A stretch of 64,000 nucleotides of DNA, from positions 53,371 through 117,370 of the forward strand of contig JAFTXN010000001.1 of the NCBI GenBank assembly GCA_017461605.1. Direction: 5' to 3'. The position numbers and the translations under genes were made by a program. Positions 17,875 to 26,627 of this stretch are shown one piece after another (the stretch's first letter is position 1; each line of letters opens with the position of its first letter). Source of the DNA: Bacteroidaceae bacterium. Its GTDB lineage: Bacteria > Bacteroidota > Bacteroidia > Bacteroidales > Bacteroidaceae. The notes beneath the pieces were generated by a model. It did no database searches and had not been told where the DNA came from. It was given only the letters and a program-made list of their open reading frames with translations.

Positions 17875-18891
17875 CTACGCGCTCTTCCGCCCCCTCAGCA
17901 GTATGTACATCACCACCGGCACCCCAATGACGGGTGTCAGGGCATTGATGGGCAGCACGCCACGTTCGCCGGGCAGACACGTAATCAGCAAGCAGAGCAG
18001 TGCCGTGTTGGCTCCCCACAAAGCTGTGAGGGGGAGCAGGCGTCGGTGGTCGGACGTAGAAATCAGGAGACGCGCTGCATGCGGAACGGCCAGGCCCACA
18101 AAAGCAATGGGACCGCAGAGCGCCGTCACGGCAGCCGTCAGCCAACTCGCCAACAGCAACACCCAGAAACGCATCCGCCGAACGCGAACGCCCAGATTGC
18201 CGGCATAATTGTCGCCAAGCAACAGCGCATTGAGGGGCTTGCAGAGCAGCATTGCCCCCACTAAACCCACGAATATCGTCACGGCATAGGCAGGAAGGCG
18301 CTCCAAGTTGACACCGCCGAAGTTGCCCATCCCCCAAATGATGTAGCTCTGCACACCTTGCTCCGTGGCATAGAAGTTCAGTAGCGATATGGCGGAGGAA
18401 ACCACGTAGCTCACCATGACACCCGTGATGAGGAGCATGAGTTTTCCACGTAGCAGGGCTGAACAGGCCAACAGCAGCAACGTCACTGCACAAGCACCGG
18501 CCAGCGCTGCAGCAATGATGAGCAGATAGCCCGACAGCACGAAGCCACCGGCCGATGCACTGCCTCCCATCAGCAACATGACAAGAGCCACGCCCAATGC
18601 CGCGCCCGAATTCACACCCAGGATGCCGGGGTCGGCCAATGGATTGGAGAAAAGTGTCTGCATGAGCAAGCCGCTCACAGCCAGCGCAGCGCCCGACAGC
18701 ACAGCCGTGCACACTTGTGGCAAACGGCTCTGCCATACGATGAAAGCCGCCACCGGATCGGCATCGGCTTCACAGAAAAGCGCGGCCAGCACATCGGCGG
18801 CCGGCAGGTGCACGCTGCCCCACAGGAGTCCGGCGGCCATCAGCAGCAATAGCACAACAAGCGACAGAACCATGGGATAGCGACGCAACAT
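17875..18891 (-). CDS. FecCD/BtuC-type ABC transporter permease
   Basis: This 338-residue polytopic protein has about ten hydrophobic segments and the FecCD family signatures LSGAALAVSGLLMQTLFSNPLADPG near residues 64-88 and GPIAFVGLAVPHAARL near 262-277. The family imports iron chelates, haem or cobalamin together with a periplasmic binding protein and a cytoplasmic ATPase. The binding lipoprotein is directly upstream (24 bp). The ATPase gene is not in this operon; the next gene is tcdA. Confidence 0.9.
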   Translation of the reverse strand: MLRRYPMVLSLVVLLLLMAAGLLWGSVHLPAADVLAALFCEADADPVAAFIVWQSRLPQVCTAVLSGAALAVSGLLMQTLFSNPLADPGILGVNSGAALGVALVMLLMGGSASAGGFVLSGYLLIIAAALAGACAVTLLLLACSALLRGKLMLLITGVMVSYVVSSAISLLNFYATEQGVQSYIIWGMGNFGGVNLERLPAYAVTIFVGLVGAMLLCKPLNALLLGDNYAGNLGVRVRRMRFWVLLLASWLTAAVTALCGPIAFVGLAVPHAARLLISTSDHRRLLPLTALWGANTALLCLLITCLPGERGVLPINALTPVIGVPVVMYILLRGRKSA

Positions 18892-18915
18892 AGGCAGGAA
18901 GAAAAAGAAGGAAGG

Positions 18916-20046
18916 TTAGTTCAGAGGCTTGAAATAACGCGGACGATACTCGGGTTGCAACTGCGGATGCAGGACGGCCGCTATGTCGGCCAGCAACAGG
19001 TCGGGGCGAAACGGGGCCTCTTCGTAGAAAGGTGTGCGAAAAGTGTTGCATCCGTAGATGCGCTTCTTCTGCCACGGACGAAAGCCTCTATAGGGTGGAA
19101 AGTCGGTGGACAAACTTCTGTATGTAATGTCGGAGGTTGCGCCATACTTGAGCAACCACACATCGGCCTCGCGGGCTTGGTGATATACCATTTCGAACGA
19201 CAAAGGTACAGAGCCGCTTCCCTTCACATGGGAGAACAGATAGGTGGCTCCGGCGTCGGCGTAGAGCTGTCCCATGGTGCTTTCTGCCCCCGGCACGTAC
19301 CACATGGCGCCCTCCTTGCGGTCGCACATCAACGTGGGGCGCATTTTCGTGGACTTGATACGCTCACGCAGACTCTCATAGCGGCGCTCCACCCCTGCAA
19401 ACATCGAATCGGCCACGGCCTCGCAGCCCATCAGGAGTCCGAAGAAGCGCATCCACTCGGCACGCCCCAGCGGCGAACTCTCCATGTAGTCGATGCACTC
19501 CACGATGGGGATGCCTGCTTCGGCGACGGCACCGTGTCCGGCATTCTCGAACGAAGAGAGAAACAGCGCATCGGCATCTGCCGACACAATGCGCTCCACC
19601 ACAGGTTGCATGGACGACCCCATGTCAAGGATATAGCCTTCGGCCAAAGCCTTTCGCAAACCTTCGTGCAGCAGATAGGCCGTATCACAAAGGCCGCAGA
19701 TGTTACCCACACAGCCAAGTTCGGCCAGCAGGGCAGCATGCACAGATGTGCCCACGATGACCCGGCGCAGCGGAGTGCGGAGCAGCGTTCCCTCCGGCAA
19801 GTTGCGAGGCACCCGACTGCTGCGAGGCACGAGCACATAGCGACGGAGCAAGCTCCCCTTGCGCCAAGCATCGCGCACCTCGGCAACGGTGTAACTGTCG
19901 GTGCGCTCCACCTGCAACAACGTGGCATGGCGAAAACTCAGCGAGTCGCCCTCAGCATGCTGCGCGAGAGGTGCGCGTCCGCAACCTGCGACCATCGCCA
20001 ACAGGAGTAGTAAGAGGGGAATTGTATAGAGGAAACGGACTTTCAT
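18916..20046 (-). CDS. Substrate-binding lipoprotein of a metal-chelate/cobalamin-type ABC transporter
   Basis: This 376-residue protein has a lipoprotein signal ending LAMVAGCGR, with the lipidated cysteine at C22. Two periplasmic-binding-protein lobes follow: the N-terminal lobe includes RVIVGTSVHAALLAELGC and the family's AxxPDxV-type position appears as ADADALFLSS. A helical backbone linker and the C-terminal lobe with TYLFSHVKGSG follow. The fold family (FecB/BtuF) binds iron chelates, haem or B12; which is not decided by sequence. It starts 4 bp after ansA and precedes the permease. Confidence 0.86.
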   Translation of the reverse strand: MKVRFLYTIPLLLLLLAMVAGCGRAPLAQHAEGDSLSFRHATLLQVERTDSYTVAEVRDAWRKGSLLRRYVLVPRSSRVPRNLPEGTLLRTPLRRVIVGTSVHAALLAELGCVGNICGLCDTAYLLHEGLRKALAEGYILDMGSSMQPVVERIVSADADALFLSSFENAGHGAVAEAGIPIVECIDYMESSPLGRAEWMRFFGLLMGCEAVADSMFAGVERRYESLRERIKSTKMRPTLMCDRKEGAMWYVPGAESTMGQLYADAGATYLFSHVKGSGSVPLSFEMVYHQAREADVWLLKYGATSDITYRSLSTDFPPYRGFRPWQKKRIYGCNTFRTPFYEEAPFRPDLLLADIAAVLHPQLQPEYRPRYFKPLN

Positions 20047-20050
20047 GACA

Positions 20051-21112
20051 TCAGAAATAGAATGCAGACGAGGTTTCTACATCTTTCGGAATGGTAACCT
20101 CGCCGGCGATGTTGGTGCTCATGAGCGTAATGATGCGCTCTCGCGAATAGCCGTGGCCGAGCAGAAACATCAGCTTCGTCACCACACACTCCAGCGTACA
20201 GTCATGCCCATTGAGCACACCGGCATCGAGCAGTTGGAGGCTGGTTTCGTAACGTCCCATCTCCACGCGCCCTTTCGAACACTGCGTGATGTTTACCACA
20301 ATGACTCCGCGCCGATGCAGTTCCTCGAGGCGCTCGTACAGCCACGGGGCTTGCGGCGCGTTGCCCGAACCATAGGTTTGCAGGATGACCGCTTTCAGTC
20401 CCGCGATGTGCAGGATGGTGTCCACCACCTCCTTGCGTATTCCCGGGAACAGGGTGAGGATCACCACGTTGTCGTCCATCAGAAAATGCGGCTTGAATTT
20501 AGCTTCGGGCGCAGGGCGTCGGATGAGATGCGTCTCGTAGACGATGTGAATGCCCGCCTGAGCCAGGGCCGGCAGGTTGTGAGAGCGAAATGCGTTGAAG
20601 CCTTCCGAATTGATCTTCGTGGTGCGGTTGCCTCGCAACAACTGGTTGTCGAAGTAGATGCACACCTCGGGCACCATGGGGCGTCCACCGGCATCTTTTG
20701 CCGCTGCAATCTCGATGGACGAGAGCAGGTTCTCCTTTCCATCGGTTCGCAGCTGACCGATGGGCAGTTGCGAGCCGGTGATGATGACCGGCTTGCCCAG
20801 ATTTTCGAGCATGAAGCTGAGGGCCGATGCCGTGTAGGCCATGGTGTCGGTGCCGTGCAGCAAAACAAATCCGTCGTATTGGTGATAATTCTCAGCAATG
20901 AGGCGCGCCATCTTGACCCAGTAGCGCGGTTCCATGTCGCTTGAGTCGATGGGCGGACCGAATGCCAGCGCATCGATGTTGTAGTTGAAACGTTTCAGCT
21001 CGGGAACCTGACGACGGAACTGCTCAAGGTTGAAATTCTCGAGTGCTCCCGTTTCGGGATTCTCAATCATTCCGATGGTTCCGCCCGTGTAGATGATAAG
21101 TATGGAAGGCAT
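20051..21112 (-). CDS. ansA: Type I L-asparaginase
   Basis: This 353-residue cytoplasmic enzyme hydrolyses asparagine to aspartate and ammonia. The N-terminal nucleophile motif YTGGTIGM is present with catalytic T12, and the second catalytic motif HGTDTMAYTA is near residues 85-94. The C-terminal domain shows LQTYGSGNAP, typical of AnsA-type enzymes. It heads a minus-strand run ansA, binding lipoprotein, permease, tcdA with gaps of 3-24 bp. Confidence 0.95.
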   Translation of the reverse strand: MPSILIIYTGGTIGMIENPETGALENFNLEQFRRQVPELKRFNYNIDALAFGPPIDSSDMEPRYWVKMARLIAENYHQYDGFVLLHGTDTMAYTASALSFMLENLGKPVIITGSQLPIGQLRTDGKENLLSSIEIAAAKDAGGRPMVPEVCIYFDNQLLRGNRTTKINSEGFNAFRSHNLPALAQAGIHIVYETHLIRRPAPEAKFKPHFLMDDNVVILTLFPGIRKEVVDTILHIAGLKAVILQTYGSGNAPQAPWLYERLEELHRRGVIVVNITQCSKGRVEMGRYETSLQLLDAGVLNGHDCTLECVVTKLMFLLGHGYSRERIITLMSTNIAGEVTIPKDVETSSAFYF

Positions 21113-21128
21113 CTTGTCGATTTTGGTG

Positions 21129-21136
21129 CAAAAATA
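21129..21136 (-). promoter_or_regulatory. Promoter -7 element for the ansA operon
   Basis: The minus strand reads TATTTTTG, 17 bp before the ansA ATG, so the leader would be very short. Confidence 0.55.
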
Positions 21137-21206
21137 CGGTTTTTTTCATACATATCAGCGATTTCCGGCTGCTATCCGGACATTCAGGAAAAGGAGCCAA
21201 AAATCT

Positions 21207-21290
21207 CGCAGTGCTTTGGGCATAAATCTGCAAGGCGTTTAGAAAATTCTGCAGTGCTTGTAGAATTTTCTAAACGCCTTGTAAATTATT
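21207..21290. repeat. 21-bp phased modular array, 4 units
   Basis: Four units in register contain CAAGGCGTTTAGAAAATTCT, GCAGTGCTTGT and the complementary arm. Together 21231-21281 form a 20-bp-stem dyad that is the 10894-10946 element inverted. It lies between the end of the LolE-like gene and the ansA promoter. Relative to the upstream gene it has the same orientation as the 10.9 kb copy. Confidence 0.85.
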
Positions 21291-21351
21291 GCTCCTCCCA
21301 AAGGGGATTTTTCAGCAAAGTGTAAGGGAAACGGGCCACCGCACGGCCGAA

Positions 21352-22572
21352 TCAGAGCAAGCGTTTGCTGAGATAGTGCACGGGATACCAAACGGAGAGG
21401 AAGCCCACCACAATAACGGTAGCCAACACCATCAGCACGTCCTGCCAATGCACGCTCACGGGATAGGCTTCGATGATGAAATTGCCCGAGGAGTCGCCGA
21501 GCCGCAACAGGCCGAAGGTTTGCTGCGCCCAGCACAGCAGCAAACCCAGCACCACGCCGATGACTGCGCCCAGCACGGAGATAAATCGGCCTTCGAACAG
21601 GAAAATCCGCACTATGAGGCGGTCGTCCGCCCCCAGATTGCGCAGTGTTGCCACATCGTCGCGCTTGTCTATGATCAGCATCGACACCGATCCGATGATA
21701 TTGAAGCAAGCCACCAACACGATGAAGGTGAGGAAGAAATAGGCGATGAGTTTTTCGATAGCCATGATGCCGAACACCTCCTCCTGCTGCTCCGCGCGGT
21801 CGAGCACTTGATAGTTTTCGCCCAAACGTTTGCGCAAGTCGGCTTTCACTCTGTCGGTGTCGGCCCCGGGTTTCAGTTTCAGCTCGAGCGAGGAGATATG
21901 TCCCGGCTGGTCAAACAGATGTTGCGCAAGGGAGAGCGACGTGAGCAGATAGTTTTCATCATATTTTCGCTGGCTCACGCTGAACACCACACCGGGTGAG
22001 AGAAGTTCGGCAGCGTTGAAATTTTGCGCAGGATTGGTCATATTGAGTTGCTCACCGCGTCGGGGGGCACACACCTGCAGCGTGCCATAATCCACACCGC
22101 CCATGTGACTCGCCAGACCGATGCCCGGCACACCATAATCCACTCCGGCGGCATGCAGCACGAAGTCGCCTTCGCCGTACAGGATGCTGCGAATCTCTGT
22201 GCTCTTCTCAAAATTTTCGTCAACGCCCTTGAGCGTTATCACCACGGGGCGACCGGCAAACAGAAGCATCGCATGGTCTTCCAGACAGGCCGAAGCCGAC
22301 TCTACATCAGGATGCGAGCGTGCCACACTCAGTCCCTGCGCTCCGGCTTGCATGAATTTCCCTTTGGCAGGCACTACCTGCAATTCAGGATCGAATGCCG
22401 TATACAGCGAACCGATGAGGTCGCGAAACCCATTGAATACAGAGAGTGTGCAGACCATTGCCAGCGTAGCCAAAGCCACTCCGCCAACCGATATGGCGGA
22501 GATAAAATTGATGGCATTGTGACTCTTTTTCGAGAAAAGGTATCGGCGAGCAATGAAGAAGGGGAAGTTCAT
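21352..22572 (-). CDS. LolC/LolE-type ABC transporter permease (MacB/FtsX superfamily)
   Basis: This 406-residue inner-membrane protein has a TM helix near residues 22-45 (INFISAISVGGVALATLAMVC), a large periplasmic domain (about 60-260) and three C-terminal TM helices. That is the topology of lipoprotein-releasing permeases. The FtsX-like signature includes NIIGSVSMLIIDKRDDVATLRNLGA. The start at 22572 (MNFPFFIARRYLFSKKS) matches the phylum's proteins better than the ATG six codons upstream. The partner ATPase LolD is not adjacent. It follows rbfA by 48 bp. Confidence 0.88.
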   Translation of the reverse strand: MNFPFFIARRYLFSKKSHNAINFISAISVGGVALATLAMVCTLSVFNGFRDLIGSLYTAFDPELQVVPAKGKFMQAGAQGLSVARSHPDVESASACLEDHAMLLFAGRPVVITLKGVDENFEKSTEIRSILYGEGDFVLHAAGVDYGVPGIGLASHMGGVDYGTLQVCAPRRGEQLNMTNPAQNFNAAELLSPGVVFSVSQRKYDENYLLTSLSLAQHLFDQPGHISSLELKLKPGADTDRVKADLRKRLGENYQVLDRAEQQEEVFGIMAIEKLIAYFFLTFIVLVACFNIIGSVSMLIIDKRDDVATLRNLGADDRLIVRIFLFEGRFISVLGAVIGVVLGLLLCWAQQTFGLLRLGDSSGNFIIEAYPVSVHWQDVLMVLATVIVVGFLSVWYPVHYLSKRLL

Positions 22573-22620
22573 AACACGGAGGGCTTGCACATTGTTGCGT
22601 GAAGCCGCGACAGCCTTGGG

Positions 22621-22956
22621 CTATCGGGCCAAAAGTTCGTCGATGTGCTCGATGTAGTCCAAAGAGTCGTCGACAAAGAATTTCAACTCGGGAATGATGC
22701 GCAACTGATGCCTTACGCGCGTTCCCAGCTCGTATCTCACTTCGCGTGCGTTGCGGTTGATATTTTCCAAAATCTCTGCGGCGCGTTCGGACGGGAACAC
22801 GCTGAGGTAGGCACGGCAAATGCTGAGATCGGGACTGATTCGGACAGCGCTCACACTCACGAGCACACCGTGCAGAGCCTGTGTCTGACGCTGAAAGATG
22901 TCGCTGAGTTCTTTCTGTATGAGGCGCGAAATTTTCTGTTGTCGTGTAGTTTCCAT
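22621..22956 (-). CDS. rbfA: 30S ribosome-binding factor A
   Basis: RbfA binds the immature 30S subunit and helps process the 16S rRNA 5' end. The 111-residue protein starts METTRQQKISRLIQKELSDI and has the KH-type core with VRISPDLSICRAYLSVFP, then VRYELGTRVRHQLRIIPELKFFVDDSLDY. The start at 22956 is chosen because the conserved helix begins there. A promoter lies just upstream; the LolE-like gene follows. Confidence 0.95.
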   Translation of the reverse strand: METTRQQKISRLIQKELSDIFQRQTQALHGVLVSVSAVRISPDLSICRAYLSVFPSERAAEILENINRNAREVRYELGTRVRHQLRIIPELKFFVDDSLDYIEHIDELLAR

Positions 22957-22980
22957 ATAGAATGCTTGATGAATTTCGGG

Positions 22981-22988
22981 CAAAGGTA
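22981..22988 (-). promoter_or_regulatory. Promoter -7 element for rbfA
   Basis: The minus strand reads TACCTTTG, 25 bp before the rbfA start codon. Confidence 0.6.
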
Positions 22989-23032
22989 ATAAAAAACCAT
23001 GTCTGCGAGGCCGATGCAAGGCCTGCAGGCAT

Positions 23033-23065
23033 AAAAAAAACGGAAAACCTTGTCAGATTTTCCGT
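23033..23065 (-). terminator. Rho-independent terminator of aroQ-O-methyltransferase
   Basis: Minus-strand arms ACGGAAAA and TTTTCCGT enclose a 10-nt loop and are followed by an eight-T run. The hairpin overlaps the end of the methyltransferase gene. Confidence 0.88.
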
Positions 23066-23691
23066 ATCAGGGTCAGGCCATCGCGCAGGGGCAGTATCAC
23101 TTTCTCCACCGAGGGGTCGGCTGCCACCATCGCATTAAACTCGCGAATACCCTCGGTCTGCGCATCTCCATCGTAGGCGGACTCGATCACGTGCCCATCC
23201 CACAACGTGTTGTCTGCGACGATGAAACCTCCGGCATTGAGGCGCGACATCACGAGCCGATAGTAGTCGGGATACTGACGCTTGTTGCCATCGATGAAAG
23301 CCATATCAAAACGATCAGGGCGGCCGGGCAGAATTTCCAAAACATCACCAATCACCATCTCGATGCGCGCGCCGAAAGGCGAGCCCTCGAACCAGGGACG
23401 TGTGAAGTCCTCTTGTTCGTCATTGATCTCGAAGGTAAGAATTTTTCCATCCGGGTCCATACCTTCGGCCATGCAGAGCGCCGAATAGCCGGAGTATGTA
23501 CCTATCTCCAACACGCTTTTGGGACGAATGAGCCTGCAGAGCATGCGCAGCAGCGTGCCTTGCAGATGTCCGGAAGCCATACGCGGACGCAGCAACTGTG
23601 TATGCGTGGCCCGATAGAGGCGGTGCAGATATTCGTGCTCGGGAGAGATGTGCGCCAGCACATAGTCCTCCAAATTATCGAAAGCCGGCAT
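23053..23691 (-). CDS. SAM-dependent O-methyltransferase (class I, YrrM/catechol-type)
   Basis: This 212-residue class I methyltransferase has motif I VLEIGTYSGYSAL near residues 60-72, an acidic post-beta2 residue (TFEIND) and DMAFIDGNK, followed by GGFIVADNTLWDG. These are the metal-dependent catechol-O-methyltransferase-like signatures (D..DN). The substrate is unknown. The start at 23691 overlaps the aroQ stop codon by one base (TGATG), so translation is probably coupled. Confidence 0.88.
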   Translation of the reverse strand: MPAFDNLEDYVLAHISPEHEYLHRLYRATHTQLLRPRMASGHLQGTLLRMLCRLIRPKSVLEIGTYSGYSALCMAEGMDPDGKILTFEINDEQEDFTRPWFEGSPFGARIEMVIGDVLEILPGRPDRFDMAFIDGNKRQYPDYYRLVMSRLNAGGFIVADNTLWDGHVIESAYDGDAQTEGIREFNAMVAADPSVEKVILPLRDGLTLIRKI

Positions 23692-24125
23692 CACTTCTCC
23701 TCTTTGCAAAGCGAAATCAGCGCTTCCACGCCCAAACGATAGGAGTCCATTCCGAAACCTGCAATCACGCCTCGGCAAGCTGCGGCAATCAAACTCCGAT
23801 GTCTGAACTCCTCACGGCCGTGAACGTTGCTGATGTGCACCTCCACCACGGGAACACTGAGCGAACGTATGGCATCGTGCAGGGCAACCGAAGTGTGCGT
23901 ATAGGCACCCGCATTCAGCACCACGCCGTCCACACATCCCTCGGCCACTTGCAGGCGGTCGATGAGAAAACCCTCCACATTGCTCTGATAATACTCCAAC
24001 TCCACTTCAGGAAAACGTGCACGCAACGCAGCCACGCACTCCTCCATGGTGGTATGACCATAAATGCCGGGCTCACGACTGCCCAAGCGATTCAGATTAG
24101 GGCCGTTTACTATTAAAATTTTCAT
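23691..24125 (-). CDS. aroQ: Type II 3-dehydroquinate dehydratase
   Basis: This enzyme performs the third step of the shikimate pathway, dehydrating 3-dehydroquinate. The 144-residue length is typical. Catalytic and binding residues are visible: N10 and R13 (NGPNLNRLG), Y22 (EPGIYG), N71 (NAGAYTHTS), H97 and H102 (EVHISNVHGRE). The start codon at 24125 opens the conserved MKILIVNGPN. The promoter on the minus strand is at 24179-24186. Confidence 0.97.
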   Translation of the reverse strand: MKILIVNGPNLNRLGSREPGIYGHTTMEECVAALRARFPEVELEYYQSNVEGFLIDRLQVAEGCVDGVVLNAGAYTHTSVALHDAIRSLSVPVVEVHISNVHGREEFRHRSLIAAACRGVIAGFGMDSYRLGVEALISLCKEEK

Positions 24126-24154
24126 AGGTCCGTTCTCATTTTTTTTGAAAACAT

Positions 24155-24186
24155 TACTTTTGCTTCGTCTTCGCGGCCCAAAATTA
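24155..24186. promoter_or_regulatory. Face-to-face promoters of aroQ (minus) and xerD (plus)
   Basis: TACTTTTG at 24155-24162 is a plus-strand -7 box for xerD. TAATTTTG on the minus strand at 24179-24186 is one for aroQ. They point toward each other, so the two 5' ends would overlap. Confidence 0.55.
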
Positions 24187-24228
24187 CAGCTATGCGGCCG
24201 AACATCCAAAGAAAGCATCCGAAAATCC

Positions 24229-25131
24229 ATGAATCTCATCGACAGATACGTAGCCCACATCGCGCTGGAGCGGGGTTTGGCGGAGAACACCCGCCAGGCT
24301 TATGCGGCAGACGTAACCCGCTTTTTGCTGTGGCTGCGTGAGGAGGAGGTTCGTCCCGAATGCGTCCGGTTGGAGCACCTGCACCGCTTTGCGTGGTCGC
24401 TGCACGACGTTGGAATTTCGGCACGCTCCACAGCGCGCATCCTCTCGGGTCTGCGATCTTTCTACCGCTTTCTGCGGCTCGACGGATACATCCAGTACGA
24501 TCCCACAGAGCTGCTCGAAACGCCCAAGATAGGCAAGCATTTGCCCGAAGTGCTGTCGGTGAACGAAATCGACCGCATCCAGGATGCCATCGACTTGTCG
24601 CAGCCGGAAGGGCATCGCGACCGCGCCATCGTGGAAGTGCTCTACAGTTGCGGACTCCGCGTGAGCGAACTCTGCAGCCTGCGCATATCGGATCTCGCAT
24701 TGGACGACGGATACATCCGCGTGCAGGGCAAAGGGAGCAAACAGCGACTCGTACCCATCGGGAGTCGTGCTCGCAAAGAACTGGACCTGTGGTTCATCGA
24801 TCGGAACGCACTGCCCATTCCTCCGGAAGAACAGGACTACGTCTTTGTCAGCATCCGCAGAAAACGGCACTTGTCGCGCATCACCGTGTTCCACTGGATA
24901 AAAGTCTACGCCGAGCGTGCCGGAATTTCCAAGCCCATCAGCCCACACACGTTCCGGCATTCGTTTGCCACCCACTTACTGGAGGGAGGCGCCAACCTGC
25001 GAGCCATACAAGCCATGTTGGGACATGAGAGTATCACCACCACAGAGATATACACGCACATCGACCGCAGCTTCTTGCGCGAGCAGATTCTGAGTTTCCA
25101 TCCGCGCAACCGAAAATCGGCCGAGGAGTAA
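24229..25131 (+). CDS. xerD: Tyrosine recombinase XerD/XerC
   Basis: The 300-residue length is typical of the chromosome-dimer-resolution recombinase. The N-terminal SAM-like core-binding domain spans about 1-90. The catalytic set is complete: R144 (CGLRVSELC), K168 (VQGKGSKQR), H240 and R243 (SPHTFRHSFATHLL), H266 (LGHESITTT) and nucleophile Y275 (EIYTHID). The start at 24229 gives MNLIDRYVAHIALERGL. XerD is favoured over XerC by overall similarity, but the two are close. Confidence 0.9.
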   Translation: MNLIDRYVAHIALERGLAENTRQAYAADVTRFLLWLREEEVRPECVRLEHLHRFAWSLHDVGISARSTARILSGLRSFYRFLRLDGYIQYDPTELLETPKIGKHLPEVLSVNEIDRIQDAIDLSQPEGHRDRAIVEVLYSCGLRVSELCSLRISDLALDDGYIRVQGKGSKQRLVPIGSRARKELDLWFIDRNALPIPPEEQDYVFVSIRRKRHLSRITVFHWIKVYAERAGISKPISPHTFRHSFATHLLEGGANLRAIQAMLGHESITTTEIYTHIDRSFLREQILSFHPRNRKSAEE

Positions 25132-25156
25132 GCAAATTCACCAATACATTATAACT

Positions 25157-26578
25157 ATGAAAAAAAGACTGTTTCTGTTATCGCTGGCCGCCTTCCTGCT
25201 GACGGCCACGGCCTTTGCCCAACAGCGCGCCAAGTATGTGTTCTACTTCATCGGCGACGGCATGGGCGTGAACCAAGTGAACGGAACCGAGACCTTCTAT
25301 GCCGCGCTCGAGGGCCGCATCGGCGTGAGTCCGCTGTGCTTCACCGGTTTTCCCCACGCGGGCTTCGTCACCACCTACTCGGCGACAAACGGCGTAACCG
25401 ACAGTGCGGCGGGCGGAACAGCCTTGGCCACGGGTCGGAAGACCAAGAACGGAGTGCTGGGCATGCTGCCCGATGCTGCCACTCCGGTGAACAGTGTTGC
25501 GGTATGGGCACAGCAAAACGGAAGTGCTGTCGGCATTGCCACGAGTGTGTCTGTCGACCATGCCACACCGGCATCCTTCTATGCCCACGTGCCCGACAGA
25601 AATATGTACTATGCCATCGGACAACAGCTCATCGCGACGGGCTTCGACTTCTATGCCGGTTCGGATTTTCTGCAGCCCATGCGCCACAGGGATGACACGC
25701 TGCCCAATCTCTACGAGCAGTGTGCAGAGGCCGGCTACACGCTTGTCAGAGGATACAAGGAGAGCCTGCGTCGCGGCCGGAATGCGGAGCGCATGATTTT
25801 GCTCCAGACCGAAGCAGCCTCAAAGCGCGAGCGCAAAAGCATCCCCTACGCCATCGATCGTGCCAAAGGCGACATGACGTTGCAGGAAATCACTCGCGCC
25901 GGCATCCGCTTCCTGTCCGGAAAGCAGAAGGAGGGCTTCTTCCTCATGGTCGAAGGGGGAAAGATCGACTGGGCATGCCACGACAATGATGCGGCTACCG
26001 TGTTTCGTGAGGTGAAAGACTTTGACGATGCCATCCGCGTGGCTTACGAATTCTACGAACAGCATCCCGACGAAACCCTCATCGTGGTTACGGCCGACCA
26101 CGAGACGGGGGGCATTGCACTGGGCACCGGGCCGTATCTCATGCACACACACCTGCTGCGTGGCCAACGCATCTCGGCCGATGCCTACACCAAGGAGCTG
26201 GACCGCCTCCGCAAGAAGTTGGGCGACAAGTTCACTTGGGAAGTGGCCAAAGCCAGTCTGACAGAGCATTTCGGCTTCTGGACCGATGTTCCCCTGACGC
26301 CGCAACACGAGGAGCGCCTCCGCAAGGCTTTCGACGACATTCGCCAAGGCATCGAGAGCGGTGAGGAAAATCTCTATGGCAAGCAGAGTGCACTGGCTGC
26401 GCGTGCCAAGCGCATCATCAACCAGTTGGCGCTGGTGGGATGGCAGAGCGGAGGCCACAGCAACGGAGTGGTGCCCGTGTTCGCCATAGGTGCAGGCGCC
26501 GAACTCTTTCATGGAAAAATGGACAACACGGAGATACCGCTCTGCATCGCACGAGCAGCCGGCTATTCCCACGACTGA
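25157..26578 (+). CDS. Secreted alkaline phosphatase (PhoA family)
   Basis: This 473-residue protein has a signal peptide (cleavage near AFAQQ). The phosphatase motifs are YFIGDGMGVNQ near 30-40, TDSAAGGTALATG with nucleophile S83, the WACHDND segment, and VTADHETGG with metal-binding His near 315. The C-terminal histidine is in GGHSNGVVPV. It is a periplasmic metallo-phosphomonoesterase. It begins 25 bp after xerD and is followed by two strong hairpins. Confidence 0.93.
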   Translation: MKKRLFLLSLAAFLLTATAFAQQRAKYVFYFIGDGMGVNQVNGTETFYAALEGRIGVSPLCFTGFPHAGFVTTYSATNGVTDSAAGGTALATGRKTKNGVLGMLPDAATPVNSVAVWAQQNGSAVGIATSVSVDHATPASFYAHVPDRNMYYAIGQQLIATGFDFYAGSDFLQPMRHRDDTLPNLYEQCAEAGYTLVRGYKESLRRGRNAERMILLQTEAASKRERKSIPYAIDRAKGDMTLQEITRAGIRFLSGKQKEGFFLMVEGGKIDWACHDNDAATVFREVKDFDDAIRVAYEFYEQHPDETLIVVTADHETGGIALGTGPYLMHTHLLRGQRISADAYTKELDRLRKKLGDKFTWEVAKASLTEHFGFWTDVPLTPQHEERLRKAFDDIRQGIESGEENLYGKQSALAARAKRIINQLALVGWQSGGHSNGVVPVFAIGAGAELFHGKMDNTEIPLCIARAAGYSHD

Positions 26579-26585
26579 ATGACAA

Positions 26586-26618
26586 CCTCGGGCAGGACGG
26601 AGAGCGTCCTGCCCGAGG
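26586..26618 (+). terminator. Hairpin downstream of the alkaline phosphatase
   Basis: Perfect 14-bp arms (CCTCGGGCAGGACG and its complement) enclose a 5-nt loop, 7 bp after the stop codon. No U run follows, so it may act as a 3' stabiliser or with the next palindrome. Confidence 0.65.
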
Positions 26619-26627
26619 CAAGACCCT

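Noticed and set aside
17875-20046. Firm assignment as a vitamin B12 transporter (btuC/btuF)
   Set aside because: The stand-alone MetH-activation gene makes cobalamin attractive, but FecB/FecCD-type sequences do not separate cobalamin from haem or siderophore substrates by eye.
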